Positions 1 to 12,038 of a stretch of DNA of 64,000 nt are shown here, piece by piece. Within the stretch, counting starts at the first letter, position 1. Every line of letters begins with the position of its first letter. Origin of the DNA: Cordia subcordata (taxonomy: Eukaryota; Streptophyta; Magnoliopsida; Boraginales; Cordiaceae). The translations under genes and the position numbers were made by a program. The notes under the pieces are model-generated. The model saw only the letters and a program-made list of their open reading frames with translations, had not been told where the DNA came from and did no database searches. The stretch lies in the NCBI GenBank assembly GCA_028554755.1, contig JAPTOF010000017.1:5208001-5272000 (forward strand), written 5' to 3'.

Positions 1-2142
1 ATCAATATCACAATTGAAACAAACAATTTTATAAAAATAGGATAATTTTAGAAGCACTTACATCAAGCAAATCTTTTCCTTTCCCCATAGCCTGTGATCC
101 ACTACTACTTTCAATGGATGATGATGGTGGTGATAGCAATGTAGTTATGGTTTGATGAGAAGCCTTCTTTTGATATTCTTCAAACAACATTTTCAACTTA
201 TTTTTGATACGATATATTTTACCCATTGTAGTGACAAAATTTATCTTATCAAAGCAAAATTGAAGAATATCACACTTCAAGCGAGGATCAAACACAACCC
301 CAAATGCAAGCACTGGACTATACTCATCCCAATATTTTTCAAATTTCTCCAACATCTTTTCTGCCATAACGCTAAGCAAAGGATCACCACTCATCTTGTT
401 CTCCAACAAAGAGATTGAATGCGCCACACATTCATGAAATACAAATTAGATGTCTGATAGTTTATACCAGAGAATAAATTAGTCATGTCATTGAAAGGCT
501 GTAGGAATTCACATATTTTCTCGCATCTTGTCCATTCCTCATCTGATAGTCCATACTTGTACTGACTATCAAAAACTTGTAAATGAGAAAAGGCAGCACG
601 ATACCTAATGGCACACTCAAGCATTAAGTATGTTGAATTCCAATGGACAGGCATATCCAAGCGAAGACCAATTGAAACTTCTAATCTAGTAGCTTTTGCA
701 CACTCCTCAAATTTTAAAGTCCTACTTTCCGAGCCAAGCACATATTTGACACTCTCTCTAATTTTGTGTAATGCACCACTAGCTACTTTCAAACCATCTT
801 GAACAATAAGATTCAAAATATGAGCACAACATCGTATATGAAAGAAATCTCCATCACACAACAAACCATCATGTAACCTGAATGCATTTATCAATCTGTC
901 TTGCATATTATCATTAGCAGATGTGTTGTCCAATGTGATAGAAAAGATTTTGTGCTCAATTCCCCATTCTTTCAAGAAAAACATGATTTTTTGGGCTAAT
1001 TCAATCCCACTGTGTGGAGGAGGCATGTGATAAAATAATAAAACCTTACTATTCAGTTTCCAACTATCATCCACAAAATGTGTAGTAAGACAAAGATAAT
1101 CCTCACTAGTGCAAGATTGCCACAAATCAGATGTCAAACATATTCTCCCAGAATGTTTAACTAAAACTTCTTTCAATCTTGTCTTTTCCCTTTTATAAAC
1201 TTTCAACACATCAGCTTTAAGTGTGTTTCTTGAAATCAGTTTCACATCTTGGTTCAAATACAAATAAACATCATTATGGCCTTCATGCTCAGTCATTACA
1301 AATGGATAATTGTGTCTGATTACAGTAATTGTTTGTTTCTCACGGAAAGCATCTTGATTGATTTTCCTAAAACATATCCTACCATCTTCACCAATAAGCA
1401 TTTGACCAACATCAAAATGGTCACGAAGTGGACAAACTTGAATATGCTTGTTCAGATTAGTAGTTCCATAACCTTTACCTCCCAGAAGATAAATCTTTTT
1501 GCAGCTATTACAAGCAGCCCTTTCTTTTCCATCTTCAGATTTATCCAATTTAGTAAAATATTGCCAACATTTAGATGTTTGAACTCGAGACCTTTTCTTA
1601 GAAGAATTACGAGAAGTGTTAGCTGTACTTTCATTGGGTGCATAAAGTCCAATATCATCTCCTAACACTTCTCTTACCTCATCATCTAGACTAGTATCAA
1701 ACTCCATTTCATTATTAACATTGACATTTTCTGACTCCATAATATAGTCAATTAGTCAATCAACAACCCGCAAATACGCCAACAAAATAGTGCCCAAAAT
1801 CAACTGTAAGTCATTACAGAAAAGGAAAAAAGAAAAGCACTACGATTAGAGATTAAGAATTGAAGAGAAATTTTTACAATCTCGTGAAGCATGTATTAAT
1901 GATTATTAGGGGTTGATACATGCATTATGGAATTTATGGTCTTAAAGTGAATCAAAAGTAATCTATTTAAAATGAGTTTCTTATCCTAAGAAAAACAAAA
2001 AATATTATAATGTTTGACTTAAAAAAAAATTAAATCAAGTTCTTTTAGATTTTAATTTTTTAAACAATATAATTTAAATACATATTTTAATTTTTTTTTA
2101 AAAAAGGACTTTTTAAATAAAAGGGCTTTTTTTTTAAATAAA

Positions 2143-2182
<40 letters not shown>

Positions 2183-2723
2183 AGTGCATGTGCAGCCGGG
2201 CAGCAAAGCAAGCACAGCTCGATTTTATATATGTAGGTATTGCATTCAGTATTCACCCTAAAATGACTAAACGAGCTAAGCACGAGTTGCCGAGCACACA
2301 TATATATATATATATATAATTAAAGGAAAAAAACTAACCTTGTTACGCGTTAGTCGTCTGTGGACTGTGCCGCTGCTCGACGAAGGAGGGGTAGGGCCGG
2401 ACCGCCGGAGAACTGCTGGGCCGCTGGAGAGCTGCTGTGTTGCGTGAGGCTGAGAGAGTGAGAGTGAGAAGAGAGCTTTTGGGTTTGTCTTTTGCCTTAA
2501 TTGTATTGCCTAATTAGTAAGTGCCTTGCCTTATATATAATTTTTATTTTTTTAATTATTTAAGTTTCAAACTGCGGGTCAACCCGACCCGGCCCCTCAC
2601 TTTGGCGGGTCGGGTTGGGTCGACCCATTCACCCGACGGGTAGTAGAATCCCCAACCCTAACCTATTAAATGGGTGGGTTAAGCGGGTAGACCCATTGGT
2701 CCTCACCCGTTTTGCTAGGTCTA
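1..2723 (-). mobile_element. hAT DNA transposon, 5' part (continues past window start)
   Basis: The element runs on the minus strand and its 5' terminus lies at about 2723, reading TAGACCTAGCAAAACGGGT inward. This has the form of plant hAT termini. Positions 2565-2700 hold clustered GGGTCG/CGACCC subterminal motifs, also typical of hAT ends. The transposase gene follows at 1740-29. On the minus strand a 5' leader with a possible intron (donor AG|GTTAGT near 2338, acceptor TTACAG near 1804) lies between terminus and start codon. An (AT)n tract occupies about 2145-2177. The other terminus, with the matching inverted repeat and 8-bp target duplication, lies outside the window, so the family call rests on the transposase and one end. 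Confidence 0.8.
29..1740 (-). pseudogene. hAT transposase (BED zinc finger, RICESLEEPER-like), frameshifted and partial
   Basis: This is a zinc-finger BED/RNase H-like transposase of the plant hAT superfamily, which would bind element ends and cut and rejoin DNA in the nucleus. From the ATG at 1740 it shows an acidic N-terminus, then a BED finger at about residues 60-105 (CNSC, later H and C in NKHIQVC), then RNase H-fold segments including TSDLWQSC and TLDNTSAN. The first frame stops at 391 after NVWRIQSL. The reading continues in another frame from about 427 to 29 with the DUF4413-like segment (VFDPRLKCDILQFCFDK). A single-base frameshift near 400-415 therefore breaks the protein. The C-terminal hAT dimerisation domain would lie beyond the window edge. 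Confidence 0.85.
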
Positions 2724-3769
2724 ATGGAGAGATTGATGATTGACATAAAAGAAATAGTTTTACTAATTAATATAGAAATTATTCTTATTAGTTAATTAGG
2801 AAGGTTTTAGCTCCCAAAAGTTTTTGACTCTATTTAATTTAACCGTAAAATTTTAACTGTTGAATTATAGAGTTTGTAGCAATAAAGTTTTAGATAAAAG
2901 TGTTGTTTAATAATTGTTTTGAGGGGAATATTAGACTTTAAAAAATAAGGAGTAATATTTTTGAAAAAAATAAAAAAATAATTTCTAATTTGATATAAAA
3001 ATAGTTTTTCAAAAGATTCTTTAAGAAGTTCTAATTTGACTTCTGAGTTTCAGTTTTTTTCCTTTTAACTTTTTTGTAAAAGCTCTTTGGAAATGGACCA
3101 AACAAATCAATTTTAATTTTTGAATTTACAAAAAATATTTTTGAATATCTAAAAACTAGGTCAAATAGACTCTTATTCAAGATTTGCCACAGTATAGATC
3201 GGTTGTTAGAGTTGTGGAGGAAATCCACTTGAACCTATTTTTAAAGTAAAGCAGTCGCATTGCATAAAGTTATAAGGAAATCTATACTATATTCAAAATA
3301 AATTTGCTTTCGTTCAAAATTCTGAAGCAACCAATTTTGTTATGCGTTCTGCACAATAAAATCATCCCTAATGTCCCGTGTTATATTATGTAACAACCTT
3401 CACATGCACAAAAGGAGAAAAATCAAAAACCAATTAACAAAACTTTACTTGCGCCCTAACCTCAAAACACACACACACACACTAATATAAACTCGTGGAT
3501 CGTATGGGGTGATAATAAATTCAGATAATAATTTTTTATAATAAAAAGTTATTCTTTGTTTATAAGCTGACATAGTTGCTTCTTTAATGTATATGTTGAA
3601 TATTTTAAAAGTCACACATAAATAGAGTATGTAACGTGCAAACAAACACTTTATTTAATTTTAAAAGATAACATGTACGTAACATCCTCTATAAAACTCT
3701 TTTTCTTTTTCAAAATGATGGCTAGCACAATTTTAGGGAAAATATGGGTCTCAGGAAATGTGCCACGTG
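2724..3769. other. Intergenic, no gene seen
   Basis: This is AT-rich sequence with a short (CA)n tract near 3466-3481. Open frames here are short and have no recognisable domains. I see no RNA gene and no element termini. Confidence 0.5.
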
Positions 3770-4058
3770 CCAGTGCTTGATTTTGTCGCAATTTAGAAAG
3801 GAAGAAAACGACTTGAAGTTGTAACAACTTCATCAGGATTAGGCAAAGGCCCGACCCGAACTCACCTGATGGCCACGGCAAAGGCTAGGCTACCTGACCC
3901 GACCTCACATGAGACATGTAGCAAAACATGACGTCAAGTAAATGGTATAAATAGTCCACCATAGTGCAAGTTACAAGGTAACACCTTCTCTTTTCAAGAA
4001 TAATTCTCTCCAAATATTCTCTATCAAATCATTCCTCCCCAAAAATTGACACATTAAC
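3770..4058 (+). repeat. Remnant of an older LTR-like element, split by Copia insertion
   Basis: The sequence carries a TATA box (GGTATAAATAG, about 3946-3956) followed by a CT-rich leader and ends ACATTAAC. It resumes after the Copia element at 11075 with TTGATCGTTGAAGCG and runs to roughly 11200. Rejoined across one target site, the sequence looks like the U3/R region of an old LTR. Its outer limits are not resolved, so the start given is approximate. Confidence 0.4.
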
Positions 4059-5003
4059 TGTTAGTTTAGAATGCTTTAATATGAGGTCAAAGTAATATTA
4101 ACTCAATTTTGAGTTAGGTCCCGCACGCCAAAAGGGTCGGTAGTTGATATCGTTGCGTTCCTTGTTTCGAGTGGATTAACATGATATATTTACGTGTTAG
4201 AAATGGATTAAAGGTGAATGAGAAATTAGCAACCAAAGTTGAGTGTGTTACTAGTTTAGTTATTAGATTTGGTTGTCTGTGGGTTTGTATCCCACATAGG
4301 AAAACCATTAAACTTTTCTCACTTTATATATAGATTCCTTTATGAGGTGTGCCAGCAAGGCATATGGAGGGAAGACTATACATGGTGGGCATGGTACTAA
4401 ACCTACCACACGCGCGCGCCCGCCTGTACCGCACGGCACGGCACGACCGGGCCGGGTCCGGGGACGCGGATACTCAAACACCTGAAGATTTTGAAGAGGA
4501 CGTAACTGATACATTAAAGCTCGGGATTTACTCTTTAGCACGTTTTGCTTATTGGCATCAGGTGAGCTTATTTCTTGGATGTTTTTGACTGTTGGAGGGA
4601 CAGGTTTATAGCTCCCTTAATTGCTTTTTGTTGGCTGCTCCTCTTTGCTCCACTATATATAGCTGTGTCCAGAAAGAGCTATATACCGAGCATTCCCGTA
4701 TTAGCACATAGCATACTTTTATAAGCATTTTGTTAGTCTTATTTCCCTCATACAGAGAGAGTCCTACGCTTCTTGTTCGCCGGCTCTTGCTTCGGTGTGC
4801 TACCATAGTCAAGAGGTATAGTCGTTGTATCCTGGGAAGGATACACCATCACCTTTAGCACCGTGTGAAGGGGCGTAAATCCTTTAAGGAAATCGTGAAT
4901 CTTGAGCCTCGACTAATTTCGTTTATTTTTGTTTATTCGTTATTTCTAGTTCAGTTTCTATATGCCTTGTTATTATTTCTGCTTTTATTACTAGTTTCTA
5001 ACA
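4059..5003 (+). repeat. 5' LTR of the 4-11 kb Copia element
   Basis: This 945-bp LTR starts TGTTAGTTTAG and ends TTTCTAACA. It contains a TATA-like CACTATATATAG at about 4650-4661 and the segment TGTATCCTGGGAAGGATA near 4828. It matches 10101-11069 except for scattered substitutions and an unalignable GC-rich patch at about 4407-4470. Confidence 0.93.
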
Positions 5004-5200
5004 GTCTTAAAGGATTTACTTTTATATTATTCTAAACTTTTACGGGTTTGATAAACTGTAGTATCTATTGCTTACAGTTTTCAAATCTGTATCAAACAGA
5101 AACTAGTTTTTGTTCACTACTGGTTTAAATTATTTATTATACAGGTTAACTAATTTCGGTTGGTTGAGTATAGGAAATCTTATAACCTTTACTTTCAATC

Positions 5201-6405
5201 ATGTCTGGAAATAACGAAACTCAAATTGGAAATAATGATGAAGTCCAATTTGTGGATAACACCCAAACTTGGACTACTGGAACGAGTATGACTGGGGTTT
5301 CCATTGCTACCCCGAATGTTTCTGTGACTGCTGGGAACACCTCAACAGGAGTTACCATGACTGGGAATGTTGGAATTACTCCAACAACTAATACGACTGT
5401 GCAGGTTCTTGGGACTGTGTAGGGATTCAGCGGATTTGGAGCCGCGACTGGATCAGCTTTCAGTTCATTTGGACAAGCCAACAATGTTGCAGGTTCAAGC
5501 AGTGGCTTTGGGGGAGCTACAAATATAGCTGGTTTGAGCAATGTTTTTGGAGGTAGGCCTATATTTGGGACAACCAACTATGCACCTCCACCTCTACATG
5601 CTGAGAAGCCAGAAAAGTTTTCTGGCAAAGACTTCAAGACATGGTAGCTTCAAATGGAGTTTTATCTCACAACTTTGGGGCTGTTCATGTATGTGCAGCA
5701 AGATTCTCCATCCTTGGGGGATAACTCGGATGTGCAGACGGTGGCGGCTGTGGATGCTTGGAAGCACAACGATTTCCTTTGCCAGAATTATATTTTGAAT
5801 TGTTTAGAAACTTCCTTGTATAAAGTACATGCTAAATGTAAAACAACTAAGGACATATGAATGTCTTTAGAGGATAAGTATGAGCTAGAAAGTGTTAGCA
5901 CGAAGAAATTCGTAGTGACTAGATTTCTAGAATTCTCTATGACAGATTCTAAACCAGTGATGTCACAGGTACAAGAATACCAGCTGATCATCCAAGAACT
6001 CCATGCTGAAGGGATGCCACAGGTTGAACAATTCCAAGTGGCTACCTTAATAGATAAATTGCCCCTTGGTTAGAGTGAGTTCAAAAATCACCTCAAACAC
6101 AAGCAACAGGAGATGACAATGAAAAACTTAATCCTGTGGCTTAGAATTGAGGAAGAAAATCATTCAACTAGCAAATGGGGCATGCATGGTGGAATGAAAT
6201 CCAAGGCCCACATGGTGGAACATGGTTCAAATCCCAACAAAAAGAGAAAGTTCACCAGTCAAGCTAATCGTGGGCAAAAGGGAAGACGATTCTTTGGAAA
6301 CCCAAAGCTGACAAGAAGCAGTTCAATGGGACGTGTTATATCTGTGACAAAACTGGTCACAAGGCAAAGGATTACAGGTTGCGCAAGAGAAAAGACTTAG
6401 CAAAT
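5201..6405 (+). pseudogene. Copia gag (UBN2-like nucleocapsid polyprotein), broken
   Basis: The frame opens at the ATG at 5201 with a Gly/Thr/Asn-rich leader and reaches a gag core typical of Copia (LQMEFYLTTLGLF near 5650; then LEDKYELESVSTKKF and GMPQVEQFQVATLIDKLP). In-frame stops occur near 5420, 5645, 5858 and 6071. A zinc knuckle (CYICDKTGHKAKDY, about 6338-6380) follows in another frame, with the last cysteine replaced by tyrosine. The product would coat retrotransposon RNA in cytoplasmic particles. As it stands it cannot be made. Confidence 0.85.
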
Positions 6406-9400
6406 GTCGTGGAAGACCTAGAAGGCGACGTGTCTGATCTAAATATCTCAGCAGTGGTGTCAGAAGTGAACATGGTGGGTAATCCTAAACAATGGTTCAT
6501 TGACACAGGGGCAACTAGACACGTTTGTTCTGAGAAAAGGCTATTCTCTTCCTACACAGCTAACGCCGGGAAGAAGTCTTGTACATGGGAAATTTTGCAA
6601 CTTCCCAAGTGGTAGGTACAGGAAATGTGGTTCTAGAGATGACCTCTGGCATTAAGCTGACACTTAAGAATGTTCTGCATGTTCTTGAGATTAGGAAAAA
6701 TCTAGTGTCCGGTTCTTTGTTAGGTAAAGCCGGACTCTCAATGCTGTTTAGTGCTGATAAAGTTGCAATCAAGAAGGGATATGATTTTGTGGGTAAGGGC
6801 TATCTCCATGAGAGGATGTATAAGCTAAGTGTTAGAGCCCAGATCCTAAAAGGAAATCTAACTGCTAGGCCTTCTGGCTAGAATGAGGTTAATAAAATTG
6901 TTCCTTCTGCTTACTTCTTTGAATCTCTTACTTTATGGCATGAGAGGTTGGGATATGTAAACTTTGATTTTCTAAACAAACTTGTAAAAATGGGACTAAT
7001 CCATGGAGTGGATTTTTCTAATAATAAAAAATGTGAAGTTTGTGTAGAATCAAAATAAACTAGAACTTCTTTCAAATATGTAGAAAGAACCACAGAACCT
7101 CTTGGATTGATTCATAGTGATATTTGTGATTTAAAATTTGTGCAAACAAGAGGCGGTAAAAAATATTTTATAACTTTTATTGATGATAGCACAAGGTATT
7201 GTTATGTATATTTACTAAGATCCAAAGATGAGGCTTTGGAGGCTTTTAAACAATACCAAGTTGAGGTGGAAAATCAACTAGGTAAGAAGATCAAAACTTT
7301 GAGAAGTGATAGGGGTGGAGAGTACGTATATCCTTTTGAAGCTTATTGTGCTGAACAAGGAATAATACACCAAACAACAGCTCCTTATTCTCCACAACAA
7401 AATGGGGTTGCTGAACGCAAAAATAGAACTCTCAAAGAAATGATGAACGCCTTGTTGATAAATTCTGGTCTACCTCATAACTTGTGGGGGGAAGCAGTTT
7501 TGATTGCAAATCATGTTTTGAATAAAATACCCCACAAGAAACTAGAAAAAACACCGTATGAATTGTGGAAAGGTAGACCGCCTTCATACAAATATTTAAG
7601 AGTGTGGGGCTGTCTAGCTAAAGTAGGAGTTCCTACTCCTAAAATGGTCAAAATAGGACCAAAGATGGTTGACTGTATTTTCATTGGATATGCGCAAAAC
7701 AGTGCTGCGTATAGATTTCTTGTACATAAATCAGAAATTTCTGACATTCACGAGAATACAGTAATTGAATCTCGAAATGCTGAGTTTTTCGATATGACGT
7801 TTCCATATAAAGGGTCAAAAGAATCAAATTCTTCTGAACCCGGTTCGTCTAAAAGGGGCCTTGACCATTCAGATGTAGATAAAGAGGCTACAGCTCATGA
7901 ACCTAGACGTAGTAAAAGGGCAAGAACCTCTACGTCTTTCGGGCCTGACTTTATAACATTTATGTTAGAAAGTGAGCCCAGAACTTTCAAGGAAGCTATG
8001 TCTACTCCTGAGGCACCTCTTTGGCAAGAGGTGATGAATAGTGAAATTGAGTCTATCATGCACAACCATACTTGGGAATTAGTGGATCTACCTCTTGGAA
8101 ATAAGCCTTTAGGGTGTAAATGGATTTTCAGAAGGAAGATGAAGGTGGATGGATCAATAGACAAATATAAGGCCCGATTGGTTATAAAAGGCTATAATCA
8201 AAAGGAGGGTCTAGATTATTTTGACACGTATTCACCGGTAACTAGAATTACATCTATTCAAATGTTGATAGCTATTGCAACTATATATAGTTTGGAGATA
8301 CATCAAATGGATGTAAAACGGCTTTCTTGAATGGAGATCTAAAAGTGGAGATTTATATGGAACAACCTGAAGGGTTTGTAGCTCCAGGTCAAGAGAAAAA
8401 GTGTGTAAGCTTGTGAAATCTCTTTACGGTTTAAAACAAGCACCTAAGCAATGGCATGAGAAATTTGATCAAGTCATGCTTGTAAATGGGTTCAAAACCA
8501 ACGAGTGTGACAAGTGTGTTTTATTGGAAAGGAACAGATCAGAATTTTGTCATTGTTTGCCTTTATGTAGACGACATGCTTATTATGAAAAAGAATAATG
8601 AAGCGACTATGTCTACAAAGAAGATACTCTCCCGAAATTTTGAAATGAAAGACATGGGTGTTGCCGATGTAATCCTGGGCAGAAAAATCATTAAAACACC
8701 TGAAAGTCTAGCCTTGTCTCAATCTCATTACATCGAGAAAATACTGAACAAGCATAATAACGGTGACATCGGGATTGCAAAGACTCCTTTAGATGTAAGT
8801 GTACATCTAAGGAAAAATACAAGTGAAGGGGTATCTCAATTGGAGTATTCCCGGATCATTGGGAGTCTAATGTATATTATGAACTGTACAAGACCCGACA
8901 TAGCCTAAGCTGTGAATAGGCTAAGTAGATGCACTAGTAATCCAAGTCAAGAACATTGGGTTGCAGTAATCAGGGTCTTAAGATACTTGAGATATACCAT
9001 GAAATACGCGTTGCACTATACTACTTTTCCAGCTGTGTTAGAAGGACATAGTGACGGGAATTGGATATCAGACACAAAAGACTCAAGATCCACAAGTGGA
9101 TACGTCTTTACCTTAGCTGGAGAAGCTGTGTCATGGAAATCCTCTAAGCAGACATGTATAGCCAGATCCACTATGGAGTCTGAATTTATTGCTTTAGACA
9201 AAGCTGGAGAAGAAGTAGAATGGCTTCGACAATTCTTAGAGGACGTTCCATGTTGGTCAAAACCTGTAGCTGCTGTTAGTATTCATTGTGATAGTCAATC
9301 AACGATTAGCAGGGCACAAAGTGTTATGTATATGGTAAGTCTAGGCATATATGCCGTAGACATCACACTGTTAAGCAGTTGCTCTCAAATGGGATTATCA

Positions 9401-9513
9401 CTTTAGATTATGTAAAGTCTAAGGATAATATTGCGGATCCACTCACCAAAGATGTAAATAGAGAGCAAGTCCTTAAGTTGTCGAGTGGAATAGGTCTTAA
9501 GCCAATAGAGTAA
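6379..9513 (+). pseudogene. Copia pol (protease, integrase, RT, RNase H), broken
   Basis: Domains appear in Copia order. Protease: WFIDTGATRHVC near 6490. Integrase zinc region: LWHERLG with CEVC near 6935-7050. Integrase core: HSDICD, RSDRGGEY and VAERKNRT (DDE). RT: GCKWIFRRK, QMDVK and LYVDDMLIM, with YVDD intact. RNase [17 protein letters not shown] and HCDSQST, ending DPLTKD before the stop at about 9513. The longest open stretch is 7107-8330. It ends where one A is missing from a run (GTAAAACGG) just after QMDVK. Further frame changes lie near 6600, 8390 and 8560, with a stop at 8906. Confidence 0.9.
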
Positions 9514-10100
9514 CTAAAAGGTCATTATAATTGTCAACCCTACCTCGCTGACAGGAGATCCCTGAATCTTGGTTCAAAAGGGAAACTGGATTATGTATGA
9601 CTTTATTCAAGCACTGTGGGGGCATAAGCCTCCTTTACCCATTCCTATGACAAGCAGACAGTGTAGCATGTGAGATATAGGATAAGCTTAGCTTTTCATA
9701 ATCTTTGTAACTTGGGAAAACCAAGTGGAGTATAGCAGGATACTCTTCACGAAGAATCACCTATATGAGTAAGGAGGGGCCGCTCCTAAGAGAATTGTAG
9801 GCTGAATTCTCTGAGTACTCATGAATACCGGGAGTTGTTCAGGGCCAAAATGAACACAACTGTGAGAACTAAAAGTGTATTAAGAGATGCTGTTTGTATG
9901 ATGTTGTCTTGATTTACACTAAAACTGAACAGTTCAAAAAATCCAGTCCACTGGTCAGCGAGTAAATTCGATGGTATACACTAAGGAAGGTTCAAAGCCA
10001 AAAGTTACCTATCCTGAGGTAGTATTTCTTTCCAGACTCTCTCTTGCATTTGCATTTGCATATTAGCATAGTAGTTAGCTAATTTTCATTCATGTGAGGA
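9514..10100 (+). other. 3' untranslated internal region of the Copia element
   Basis: This non-coding stretch lies between the pol stop and the 3' LTR. Its last bases (GTGAGGAA just before 10101) are a weak purine tract in the position of a polypurine tract. No additional ORF is seen. Confidence 0.6.
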
Positions 10101-11069
10101 ATGTTAGTTTAGAATGCTTTAACATGAGGTCAAAGCAATATTGACTCAATTTTGAGTTAGGTCCCGCACGTCAAAAGGGTTGGTAGTTGATATCGTTACG
10201 TTCTTTGTTTCGAGTGGATTAACATGATATATTTACATGTTAGAAACGGATTAAAGGTGAATGAGAAATTAGCAACCAAAGTTGAGTGTGTTACTAGTTT
10301 GGTTGTTAGATTTGGCTGTCTGTGGGTTTGTATCCCACATAGGAAAATCATTAAACTTTTCTCACTTTATATATAGATTACTTTATGAGGTGTGCCAGCG
10401 AGGCATATGGAGGGAAGACTATACATGGTGGGCATGGTACTAAACCCACCGCACACGCCCGCCGGGGACGCGGCGCGGGTGTGGGTGTGGCACGGATTTT
10501 CACTCCGGTTTGTATTTTTTTTTTGGTAAAAAAAAATACTCAAACACCTAAAGATTTTGAAGAGGATGTAACTGATACATTAAAGCTCGGGATTTACTCT
10601 TTAGCATGTTTTGCTTATTGGCATCAGGTGAGCTTATTTCTTGGACGTTTTTGACTGTTGGAGGGACAAGTTTATGGCTCCCTTAATTGCTTTTTACTGG
10701 CTGCTCCTCTTTGCTCCACTATATATAGCCGTGTCCAGAAAGAGCTATATACCGAGCATTCCCGTATTAGCACATAGCGTACTTTTATAAGCATTCTGCT
10801 AGTCTTATTTCCCTCATACAGAGAGAGTCCTACGCTTCTTGTTCGCCGGCTCTTACTTCGGTGTGCTACCATAGTCAAGAGGTATAGTTGTTGTATCTTG
10901 GGAAGGATACACCATCACCTTTAGCACCGTGTGAAGGGGCGTAAATCCTTTAAGAAAATCGTGAATCTCGAGCCTCGACTAATTTCGTTTATTCTTGTTT
11001 ATTCGTTATTTCTAGTTCAGTTTCTATATGCCTTGTTATTATTTCTGCTTTTATTACTAGTTTCTAACA
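10101..11069 (+). repeat. 3' LTR of the 4-11 kb Copia element
   Basis: This 969-bp LTR has the same termini as the 5' LTR. It differs at about 10450-10545, where a T-run followed by an A-run replaces the GC-rich patch of the 5' copy. The remaining differences seen are mostly single-base transitions. Confidence 0.93.
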
Positions 11070-11460
11070 CTAACTTGATCGTTGAAGCGACAAAGACTAG
11101 AACCCCAGCGGAGTTGGCCTTTTTGTCCAGGTTCGGAAAATTGCTTACGTCATTAGTCTTGTCATCAAGAGCTAGGAAAGTAGCCGGCTCAAAGCCAACT
11201 CACTTGCCTTTCTTTTTTTTTTTAACCCATAGAACTCCAACTCAACGCGTCCCTCGCAAGTCATTTTTTCTTGAAAATAATCTTAACTAGTACTTAAACT
11301 ACTCTCCAATTACTAAATCCCATAAATACAATTCTAACTTCTGCATTGACGAAAATGAATCTTGTAATTTCGGATCATCACTAATTAGTTGGGACCCTAG
11401 AAGCTCAGGTACCTGACTTTTCTCAAAGACTCTTCGGATTGCTTAGCCGTCTGAAAATTA

Positions 11461-11590
11461 CTCGATAAATGAAGTAGAAAAGAGCCTTTGAAACTGAGGC
11501 ACCGATCCAGTATTATTCTTGGCAAGCCGTTGAAGAGATCTCGAAGTGTAGTTCCATCTACAGATGCCTTGATCAAACTCGTGACTATGA
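11461..11590 (-). pseudogene. Wound-responsive (DUF3774/WIP) gene fragment
   Basis: The minus-strand reading contains DQGICRWNYTSRSLQR followed by LAKNN. This is the hallmark centre of plant wound-induced polypeptides, in which a KDQG.CRWNY..RS motif is followed by H/L-AKNN. The usual N-terminal transmembrane-like start and the C-terminal YLSCWGPN tail are not found in this frame, and the frame ends at SFIE. It looks like an orphan fragment of a small gene. The 13902-14135 gene nearby may belong to the same family, which often occurs in clusters. Confidence 0.6.
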
Positions 11591-11639
11591 TGGCGATGAT
11601 CGATTCTTGATTTACTTATTATTGTTGTAATCAGGCTAA

Positions 11640-11910
11640 GAGCCAGTTTGGATTTTTTTTTTAAAAAAAAATACTTTTTTTTTAAAAAAAAACATACATT
11701 CTTTTTGCAATAATTATTTTGTTTGACTTTCAAGAAAATTGAGACTCTAAAAAAAGCTGTTCACTTCGAAGGAGCCCAAAGACTGATTACAATATGCATT
11801 TAAGTGTGGAGTTATTTTTAGAAGGGAGTATTTTTAACTTTTTAGAGAAAATATTTTTTTTAAAAATTATTAAAAAAATATTTTTAGAAAAAGCCAATTC
11901 GAACAAGTCC
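11640..11910. mobile_element. PIF/Harbinger (Tourist-like) MITE, old copy
   Basis: The 271-bp segment is flanked by TAA at 11637-11639 and 11911-11913. Its ends are imperfect inverted repeats: GAGCCAGTTTGGATT, and GGACTTGTTCGAATT read from the other side. The inside is rich in A- and T-runs and includes ATAATTATTTTGTTTGACTTT, as does the MITE at 24442-24667. The TAA duplication and the nGTTTGGATT terminus fit Tourist-like MITEs. It has no coding capacity. Confidence 0.65.
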
Positions 11911-11978
11911 TAAGTTGTATTGGGTATACGTATATATGCTGTTTGATGAAGATGACTACCATGTTAGGAGCTAAGATG

Positions 11979-11992
11979 AGTGTGTGTATGTA

Positions 11993-12037
<45 letters not shown>
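11979..12037. repeat. (TG)n(TA)n microsatellite
   Basis: A TGTG/TATG tract runs directly into an uninterrupted TA tract. Apparent open frames across it are repeat artefacts. Confidence 0.9.

Positions 12038-12038
<1 letters not shown>

Larger units (their letters stand above)
4059..11069 (+). mobile_element. Full-length but decayed Ty1/Copia LTR retrotransposon
   Basis: Two LTRs (4059-5003 and 10101-11069, both TG...CA) enclose gag, protease, integrase, reverse transcriptase and RNase H in Copia order. The flanks TTAAC (4054-4058) and CTAAC (11070-11074) fit a 5-bp target duplication with one mismatch. Numerous stops and frameshifts mean it cannot encode its own proteins. No canonical initiator-Met tRNA primer site (TGGTATCAGAGC) follows the 5' LTR, which is unusual for plant Copia elements. 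In the first 226 bp of the LTRs I counted 12 differences, all transitions. Confidence 0.93.
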
